From contig DSBB01000342.1 in NCBI GenBank assembly GCA_011046175.1, positions 1-13,720 on the forward strand: DNA of 13,720 bases. Direction: 5' to 3'. Below the pieces are notes generated by a model. It had not been told where the DNA came from. It did not search any database and worked only from the letters and a program-made list of their open reading frames with translations. Below are positions 1 through 4,362 of this stretch, one piece after another; the first letter of the stretch is position 1, and each line of letters opens with the position of its first letter. This DNA is from Candidatus Hydrogenedentota bacterium. Its GTDB lineage: Bacteria > Hydrogenedentota > Hydrogenedentia > Hydrogenedentales > CAITNO01. Made by a program: the position numbers and the translations under genes.

Positions 1-367
1 CCACAATTCAATTCTTGTCATTACCCACAAATACGGTAGTGCTTGCACGACCGCAAAAGGCGACTTTTTGCGTTACGAATCCCAACGGGATTCCATATCA
101 AAGCCCAGGGTTGCCACGCCCAAGCGGGGATACCCTGGGTGTGCGCGACCACCCGCCTGCACCTTACCCCAACGGGGTTACGTCTGGGCGGGTTACGCAA
201 CCCCGTTGGGGTAAAGAGGGGTATGGTGGATGTCCTCACCCAGGGTAGCGGCGTACCGCAACCCTGGGCTTTGTTATGTAGCCCCGTTCGGACATTTTAT
301 AAAAACGCTACTCATCTTTGGCTATTCGCTCGTCTACTTGTGGGTAATGACAAGAATTCAATTGTGG
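1..367. repeat. 367-bp nested palindromic repeat element with 30-bp terminal inverted repeats (MITE-like, non-coding)
   Basis: The outer arms 1-30 and 338-367 are inverted copies matching at 29 of 30 positions. Inside them sit further inverted pairs sharing nearly the same centre (about 184-189): 101-113 with 259-271 (13 bp), 131-141 with 237-247 (11 bp), and 164-179 with 199-214 (16 bp, each arm itself a palindrome built on CCCCAACGGGG). Local hairpins also occur at 52-72 (stem CGCAAAA), 78-92 (AATCCC-AAC-GGGATT), 103-140 and 238-269. The whole element could therefore extrude as one long cruciform or fold as a branched RNA. Short open frames through it repeatedly encode Asn-Pro-Val-Gly and are by-products of the repeat, so no gene is called. 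It has the form of a non-autonomous mobile or dispersed intergenic repeat, but no transposase and no second full copy lie in the window. The element may extend past the left edge. Confidence 0.75.
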
Positions 368-442
368 AACGAGCCGAAGGGGGATTTGTGGAATGAGCCA
401 AACGAGTTCAAACGAGCCAATTTCGTAACGACTCAACGAGCC
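362..442 (+). repeat. Short direct-repeat tract (AACGAGCC units) abutting the palindromic element
   Basis: AACGAGCC occurs exactly at 368-375, 411-418 and 435-442, with a variant AATGAGCC at 392-399. The first and the variant are part of a longer 14-bp repeat, TTGTGGAAYGAGCC, at 362-375 and 386-399. The first copy begins inside the right terminal repeat of the element. The function is unknown. It may be the decayed end of a larger dispersed repeat or a target-site tract. Confidence 0.6.
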
Positions 443-482
443 ATGTCGTTGGTATTTGGGAACGATCCGCAAGAGAGATTTC

Positions 483-516
483 GTAGTGTAGAGGCGCTTT
501 GCGGTATTGTAGTGTA
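483..516 (+). promoter_or_regulatory. Possible hicAB operator/promoter region (direct repeat GTAGTGTA)
   Basis: GTAGTGTA occurs at 483-490 and again at 509-516, 26 bp apart, just upstream of hicA (545). A TATAGT hexamer at 515-520 overlaps the second copy and could be a -10 box, but I find no convincing -35. Toxin-antitoxin operons are commonly autoregulated through repeats at the promoter. The HicB here is short and shows no DNA-binding domain, so a HicB operator role is doubtful. Confidence 0.2.
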
Positions 517-544
517 TAGTACTCATCAGGATTTCACGCATCAA

Positions 545-810
545 ATGAGCAAATACGAGAAAACGCTGCAATATATACTTGGCGCCAGAATGGATACGTC
601 AATAAGGTTTTCAGATGTGGTATCCTTGTTAAAGAGACTTGGATTCAACCTGCGCATTCGCGGCGATCATCATATTTTAGTTGTGAAGGCATTGAAGAGA
701 TTATCAACATTCAGTCCAAAGGCGCTATGGCAAAAGCATATCAAGTCAAACAAATTCGTGAGATTTTATTGCGATACAAAATTGGGATAGAGACCGATGA
801 GCAAATATGA
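545..810 (+). pseudogene. hicA: HicA-family toxin (mRNA interferase) with a one-base frameshift
   Basis: HicA toxins are small dsRBD-fold RNases that cleave mRNA and are inhibited by HicB. The first 44 codons read MSKYEK..., then a LLKRLGF helix and the IRGDHHI motif, whose His (residue 42 or 43) corresponds to the catalytic HicA histidine. The frame then shifts. From 679 the remaining HicA sequence (SCEGIEEIINIQ, then KAYQVKQIREILLRYKIG) continues in the -1 frame to a stop at 808-810. One extra T in the run at 675-678 (ATTTT to ATTTTT) would restore an 88-residue protein reading HHIFSCEG, normal for the family. As written, the frame ends at 790 with an unrelated tail of about 37 residues. 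No standard slippery heptamer is present, so a real deletion or a homopolymer sequencing error is more likely than programmed frameshifting. It overlaps hicB by 14 nt, as expected for this operon type. No strong ribosome binding site is seen. Confidence 0.85.
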
Positions 811-1006
811 AATGATTATATACTGGAGCAAGGATGACAACGCTTATGTTGTTGAAGTTCCTGAGCTGCCCGGCTGTATGGCAGACGGACCCACTTATGT
901 TGAAGCGGTGCAGGAAGCAGAGAAGGTTATTCAGGAGTGGATTGAAACCGCCCGCGAACTGGGAAGAACCATTCCAGAGCCACGCGGACGACTTGTGTAT
1001 GCGTGA
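797..1006 (+). CDS. hicB: HicB-family antitoxin
   Basis: This 69-residue protein matches the single-domain HicB antitoxin fold (partial RNase H-like). It has an N-terminal IIYWSKDDNAYVVEVPELPGC strand region (residues about 7-27), then MADG, then a helix with EAVQEAEKVIQEWIETARELG (about 36-56), and ends with the typical IPEPRGRLVYA. It neutralises the HicA RNase by direct binding. No ribbon-helix-helix or helix-turn-helix DNA-binding domain follows, so this is the short HicB form. The start overlaps the end of the hicA frame by 14 nt, and the two genes begin with the same MSKYE peptide. The antitoxin is intact although the toxin gene next to it is frameshifted. Such a state is tolerable for the cell, whereas the reverse would not be. 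Confidence 0.9.
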   Translation: MSKYEMIIYWSKDDNAYVVEVPELPGCMADGPTYVEAVQEAEKVIQEWIETARELGRTIPEPRGRLVYA

Positions 1007-1126
1007 CGCGGCGTTGTGTGGTGTTCACGGCTCGTAACGAAATTGGATTCGTAACACCCCCTGCCAGACAGACACTGAAATTCAAGTTCCAACACGGGTT
1101 TGCAGTCAAAACTTCCTGAAGCGTAT

Positions 1127-1132
1127 TATAAT
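1127..1132 (+). promoter_or_regulatory. Candidate -10 box for the DUF6807 gene
   Basis: A perfect TATAAT lies about 42 nt before the ATG at 1174, giving a plausible 5' leader that includes the AGGAG ribosome binding site at 1161-1165. The -35 region at 17-nt spacing (AGTCAA, 1104-1109) is poor. A second hexamer, TACAAT at 1149-1154, would start transcription on top of the ribosome binding site and is less likely. The gap from 1007 to 1173 holds nothing else I can call apart from the repeat remnant at 1029-1046. Confidence 0.35.
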
Positions 1133-1173
1133 CCATGTGACGTTGGGCTACAATATGCATAGGAGTTCAGGGC

Positions 1174-2130
1174 ATGAAGCATACAACATGGGCGCCGCTG
1201 TTTATTTGTGTGATGATGCTGGCGGCAGCCTGGGTTGCTGCGGAACCGACCGACGGGTTTACTTTCGAGCAGGGACTTGATGTACAGTTGGACGGCAAGA
1301 CATGGTTGCGCACGGTTACAACCCCCTTTGACAAAAACAATCCCGAACTGACCTACAAGGTGTACACCCACCTCTATGATTTTGCGGGCGCGTTTCCCAT
1401 CACCAAAGGCGCGGGCGGCAAGTATTCCCATCATCGCGGGCTGTTCATCGGTTGGAACCACACCCATGTGGGCGGCCGCGTGGTGGACACATGGCACATG
1501 CGCGCCGGGCGCGGAGGCCCCGCCAAGGAAATCTATGCGCATCAACAGGTGGCGGAATGGTTGTCTTTTGAAAGTGATGGGAACCGCGCATCACACACGG
1601 CGCGCATCCTCTGGGCGACGGAGGATTTGCCGCCTTTTATCGAAGAGGAGCGCACCATCATCGCCTATCCCGGCGAGGACGGCATGCGCATGGTGGACTT
1701 CATTTCCGAGTTGAAAACGCTCGCGGGGCCGATTCGGCTGCGCGGCGACGCGCACCACGCGGGTATGCAGATTCGCATGTCGAACGAGGTGGCGGAAAAT
1801 GAGGAGGAAACGGAATTTATCCTGCCCGACGGCGCGGCGTTCATCGAAAACGACAATGTGGAAGGCGCATGGTGGCTGTGCGGCAGCATGCCCGTGGGCG
1901 GCACGCGCTACTGGGTGATGCATTTGACCGAGCCGGATTTGGCCACGGGGCAGCCGATATATTCCACGCGCCGTTACGGACGCTTCGGCGCGTTCTTTGA
2001 ACCCGACCTGACGCCGGACGCGCCGTTGCGCGTGGCGTTCCGTATTATCCTGTCGGCACAGCCGCTGGATCAGGCGCGTTGTGAAGCATTGCATCAAAAA
2101 TACAAACAGGAGACCGCACGCAACCAATGA
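1174..2130 (+). CDS. Exported DUF6807 ('PmoA family') protein
   Basis: This 318-residue protein has a Sec signal peptide: a hydrophobic core at residues 8-20 and a likely cut after AWVAA, before Glu24. The mature part carries the hallmark KYSHHRGLFIGW (83-94) and GDAHHAGMQIR (191-201), with a C-terminal RYGRFGAFFEPDL strand region (267-279) and an ISL-type ending. These match the DUF6807 family, often auto-named 'methane oxygenase PmoA'. That name is misleading, because this is a soluble exported protein and has nothing in common with particulate methane monooxygenase. The family has no firmly known reaction. In other bacteria it often occurs near sugar-degradation and oxidoreductase genes, so a role in carbohydrate metabolism is a guess. 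The conserved histidines could bind metal or substrate. AGGAG at 1161-1165 supports the start. The stop overlaps the next start as ATGA, indicating translational coupling. Confidence 0.8.
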   Translation: MKHTTWAPLFICVMMLAAAWVAAEPTDGFTFEQGLDVQLDGKTWLRTVTTPFDKNNPELTYKVYTHLYDFAGAFPITKGAGGKYSHHRGLFIGWNHTHVGGRVVDTWHMRAGRGGPAKEIYAHQQVAEWLSFESDGNRASHTARILWATEDLPPFIEEERTIIAYPGEDGMRMVDFISELKTLAGPIRLRGDAHHAGMQIRMSNEVAENEEETEFILPDGAAFIENDNVEGAWWLCGSMPVGGTRYWVMHLTEPDLATGQPIYSTRRYGRFGAFFEPDLTPDAPLRVAFRIILSAQPLDQARCEALHQKYKQETARNQ

Positions 2131-2624
2131 TCCTGGGCGTAATCAGCGATACTCACGGCAACCTTGAGTTAATGCATAAAGCCGTGGCTTTGTTGGAAAA
2201 TCGCTTTTATGCGACGCGCATTATTCACCTAGGCGACGACTACGCCGACAAGGAAACCTTGGAGCGGGAAGGGCACCCGATGTCGGGAGTCCCGGGCTTG
2301 TGGTGTCCCGAATACAACGACCCGCGCATTCCCAATCAGGTGGTTGAAGAGGTGGAGGGAATGCGCGTGGCCTACGCCCATTCAGACAACGATTTGCCGC
2401 CGCTCACCGGCGACTTGGGTTTGTGTCTCGTCGGACACACGCACCGCTACGGCATTGTAATGAGACAGGGCGTTCCCTTTATGAATCCCGGACATCTGAA
2501 AAGCGCGCGTGACCGGACGCGTTTTCCGACTTTCGGGCTGGCGCGCGTTACGGGCGCATTGCTTTATTTGTCCGTTCATGATCTTGATGGCGAGGTCGTC
2601 CTCGAGGAACAATACCCAAGATAA
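2127..2624 (+). CDS. YfcE/MJ0936-like metallophosphoesterase, atypical
   Basis: This 165-residue cytoplasmic phosphodiesterase-like protein has the calcineurin-like metallophosphoesterase fold. Visible motifs are SDTHGN (7-12; metal ligands Asp8 and His10), GDD (36-38), His85 in AYAHSD, and GHTH (103-106), followed by the NPGH loop (120-123), where the family usually has NPGS. The usual central GNxD/GNHE motif, which supplies a bridging Asn and catalytic His or Asp, is missing. Its place holds VPGLWCPEYND (55-65). The protein could still bind two metals, with Asn64 or another residue substituting, or it could have a narrower activity. It overlaps the DUF6807 gene by 4 nt (ATGA), so the two are co-translated, yet DUF6807 is exported and this protein is not. 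It ends 5 nt before the convergent gene at 2630. Confidence 0.8.
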   Translation: MILGVISDTHGNLELMHKAVALLENRFYATRIIHLGDDYADKETLEREGHPMSGVPGLWCPEYNDPRIPNQVVEEVEGMRVAYAHSDNDLPPLTGDLGLCLVGHTHRYGIVMRQGVPFMNPGHLKSARDRTRFPTFGLARVTGALLYLSVHDLDGEVVLEEQYPR

Positions 2625-2629
2625 GCCCC

Positions 2630-3367
2630 TTATTTCAGCGCGTCAATAAGCGTCTCGACCGCCCGTCCCCGGCGCGAGTCTCCGGGCACATCCAGCAGGC
2701 GTAATGCAGCGTCTCCGGTGATCAAATCGCCTTTCCCCATCTGCAGGGTCTGTCCCATGCCGTGCTCAAGGATCAACCGGGCTACGCGCTTGCTGAAAAA
2801 ACGGTTCGCAATGCCGCTGGCGACGGGGCCGCCCACCCGCAACTGCACGTTGTCAAGCAGTACGTCGTCGGGGCGATTCTCGGGCAACATGTTGAGATCG
2901 AAGCCTTTTCCCAGCATGGGCAAAAAATCCACGGGCAGTTTTCCGTCTTGAAACGTCGCGCCCAGCGGAATGACCGCCCTGCGCGTCTTTGCCTCCGCGG
3001 CAATCCCGAGCGCGCCGAACTCGATGGTTGTGGGCACAAGCGGGCGCTCTTCGGTCCAATGCGCCGTTTTGTCGTAGATAAAATTCAAATCGCGAAACTG
3101 CAACTCCTTCAGATGAATTTCAATGTTGTGTTCGCGCAACTCGTCCGCGCTCTCAATCATGCGCATCGGCAACGCTTGCAGTTCTTTCGGGACTTTCACC
3201 GTCAAGCCGCCGACCCGCGTTGCCAGAGCGAACATATCCAGCGTGTTCAACTGTTCGAATACGGCGCGAATCGCCGGCTGCCATGCGTCCCGTTCCGCCG
3301 GCGCCGTCGCCGCGGCGTCGCCCGCGCCGCCCATGATCATCCCCAAGGCAATAAGTAATGCAAACAT
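2630..3367 (-). CDS. Exported protein of unknown family
   Basis: I do not recognise this 245-residue protein. It has a signal peptide: a hydrophobic MFALLIALGMIMG core and a likely cut near AAATA, residues 18-22. The mature part alternates strand-like stretches (NIEIHLKELQFRDLNFIYD, 81-99; TTIEFGALGIAAEAK, 113-127; VLLDNVQLRVGG, 169-180) with no cysteines and no catalytic motif I can identify. Amphipathic strands of this sort occur in lipid- or envelope-associated beta-rich proteins such as DUF2993/LmeA, but I see no specific match. An in-frame ATG also exists at 3376, but GGAGG (3377-3381) lies directly against it with no spacer and 9 nt from the ATG at 3367, so 3367 is preferred. It lies 65 nt downstream of a methyltransferase gene on the same strand and may be the last gene of that operon. 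Confidence 0.75.
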   Translation of the reverse strand: MFALLIALGMIMGGAGDAAATAPAERDAWQPAIRAVFEQLNTLDMFALATRVGGLTVKVPKELQALPMRMIESADELREHNIEIHLKELQFRDLNFIYDKTAHWTEERPLVPTTIEFGALGIAAEAKTRRAVIPLGATFQDGKLPVDFLPMLGKGFDLNMLPENRPDDVLLDNVQLRVGGPVASGIANRFFSKRVARLILEHGMGQTLQMGKGDLITGDAALRLLDVPGDSRRGRAVETLIDALK

Positions 3368-3376
3368 GTAACGCAT

Positions 3377-3381
3377 CCTCC
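3377..3381 (-). promoter_or_regulatory. Ribosome binding site that decides the start at 3367
   Basis: On the - strand this reads GGAGG. It touches the upstream ATG (3376), which is too close for initiation, and sits 9 nt before the ATG at 3367, which is a good spacing. Confidence 0.65.
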
Positions 3382-3410
3382 AATATATGCGCGCGCCCTG
3401 TATATGGGGA

Positions 3411-3425
3411 ACGCTGTAGCAGCGT
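3411..3425 (-). other. Small stem-loop between the methyltransferase and exported-protein genes
   Basis: A 6-bp stem (ACGCTG/CAGCGT) with a 3-nt loop begins 8 nt after the TAA of the methyltransferase on the - strand. It is not followed by a T tract, so it is not a standard intrinsic terminator. It could be an mRNA-stabilising 3' hairpin or an attenuating element inside the operon. Confidence 0.35.
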
Positions 3426-3432
3426 CATTCGT

Positions 3433-4362
3433 TTACGACACGCGGCGCGCCACCACTTTTATGCCATGACCGCCGCCTCTCATTCGCGACCAAAAATACA
3501 CAGCCGCAAGCGCGGCATTTGCCGCGAATCCGTGGTTTAACTCGGCAAGACGGAACGTGCGCCAAGGGAGCGGATCAGGAGCAACAGTCAACACCTCAAA
3601 ACCTGTTTCCTCGAGCAACATGCGCAGGCCCGCCTCGGTAAAAAAGTAAATATGCTCGGCATGGTAAATGGTTTGCACCGCGCGTTTGTAGCGTCCGAAG
3701 GTAAGTTGATAGCTCAAGTCGGCAATACGAAAGAAAGGCGACGCAAGCGACGGTGTTCGCAGGAACACAACGCCGTCCGGCTTCAGCAAACCGTGAACGG
3801 CCTGCAGCGCGGCGGCGGCGTCCTGAAAATGCTCTATGACATCCATCAGGGTGACGGCGTCGAAAAAGTTCCCGCCAAAATACCGTAGCGCTGCAAACGC
3901 GTCGCCTTGACATAAACGTTCTTTATCGAATTTTGCGGCGGTGGCATTACAGGCGTCGGAAGACACGTCGCATCCATAAGGTTCAAAGCCCGCCCGCGCC
4001 AGTTGCTCCATGAGCAATCCAATGGAGCAGCCTATGTCAAGCACGCGTCCCGTGTTCAGATAGCGACGCAAAAAATGAACCCGTTCCGTCAGTTTTTCCG
4101 TATGCGCGACAGCCAACTCTTGTGAACTTTCACCGTAGAATCGTTGGTAGCCCTCATCATGCAACTTTGCGAGGGCCTCGTTCGTGGGCGGTATCCGAAA
4201 TCGCGTGCCGGTAACAGGGCATTCAAGAAGATGAACGGAATACGTAGGCACGCCGCAGGAAGAATATACCGGCGTATCCGTTTCAAAATCGTAGACCGCG
4301 CGCGGTTGCAGATGGCGCAATGACGGCACGGGGTTCATTGGATTCGTTGTCCGTTGGTTCAC
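3433..4362 (-). CDS. Class I SAM-dependent methyltransferase with degenerate N-terminal zinc ribbon
   Basis: This 309-residue protein has a Methyltransf_23/UbiG-like core: SAM-binding motif VLDIGCSIGLL (107-117), acidic loop GCDVS (130-134), LMDVIEHF (172-179) and LLKPDGVVFLRTPS (192-205). The N-terminus resembles the CxxC...CPxCG zinc ribbon found on many surface-sugar methyltransferases, but one Cys of each pair is replaced: Tyr33-x-x-Cys36 and Cys48-x-x-Thr51. Metal binding is therefore probably lost. The substrate is unknown. The neighbour, a large YfhO-type membrane protein, points to an envelope glycan or lipid-linked sugar. The start is GTG at 4362, supported by GGGGAGG 7 nt upstream. 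It overlaps the YfhO stop as GTGA, indicating translational coupling. The internal ATG at 4338 is a less likely start. Confidence 0.85.
   Translation of the reverse strand: MNQRTTNPMNPVPSLRHLQPRAVYDFETDTPVYSSCGVPTYSVHLLECPVTGTRFRIPPTNEALAKLHDEGYQRFYGESSQELAVAHTEKLTERVHFLRRYLNTGRVLDIGCSIGLLMEQLARAGFEPYGCDVSSDACNATAAKFDKERLCQGDAFAALRYFGGNFFDAVTLMDVIEHFQDAAAALQAVHGLLKPDGVVFLRTPSLASPFFRIADLSYQLTFGRYKRAVQTIYHAEHIYFFTEAGLRMLLEETGFEVLTVAPDPLPWRTFRLAELNHGFAANAALAAVYFWSRMRGGGHGIKVVARRVS

Larger units (their letters stand above)
417..1046. repeat. 15-bp inverted repeat flanking the hicAB locus (417-431 and 1032-1046)
   Basis: The left copy, 417-431, reads CCAATTTCGTAACGA. The right copy, 1032-1046, is its reverse complement with one mismatch (14 of 15). 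The right copy is also preceded by GGCTCGT (1029-1035), the complement of the ACGAGCC unit seen to the left of hicA. The arrangement brackets the toxin-antitoxin genes and suggests the repeat tract and hicAB may have arrived or spread together. That is inference, since 15 bp is short. Confidence 0.4.

Noticed and set aside
1..300. A CRISPR array at the left end
   Set aside because: The repeats are inverted and nested about one centre, not evenly spaced direct repeats with unique spacers, and there are no cas genes.
15..396. Small open frames inside the left-end repeat, with repeated Asn-Pro-Val-Gly peptides
   Set aside because: They are translations of the palindromic repeat in several frames and both strands, without ribosome binding sites. 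The DNA repeat explains the peptide repeat.
230..544. An N-terminal extension of hicA back to 230
   Set aside because: It would run through the repeat element. HicA proteins begin at the MSKYEK-type sequence, which starts at 545.
673..682. Programmed -1 frameshifting as the explanation for the hicA frame change
   Set aside because: No X XXY YYZ slippery heptamer is in phase, and re-pairing of the Ile tRNA would be poor. A lost T in the homopolymer is simpler.
1174..2130. A particulate methane monooxygenase subunit, as the family label 'PmoA' might suggest
   Set aside because: The protein has a cleavable signal peptide and no transmembrane bundle, and its motifs are those of DUF6807.
2762..3358. 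A 198-codon + strand frame opposite the exported protein
   Set aside because: Its composition is low-complexity Arg/Gln/Ala-rich and it lacks a ribosome binding site. The - strand frame has a signal peptide and a good ribosome binding site.
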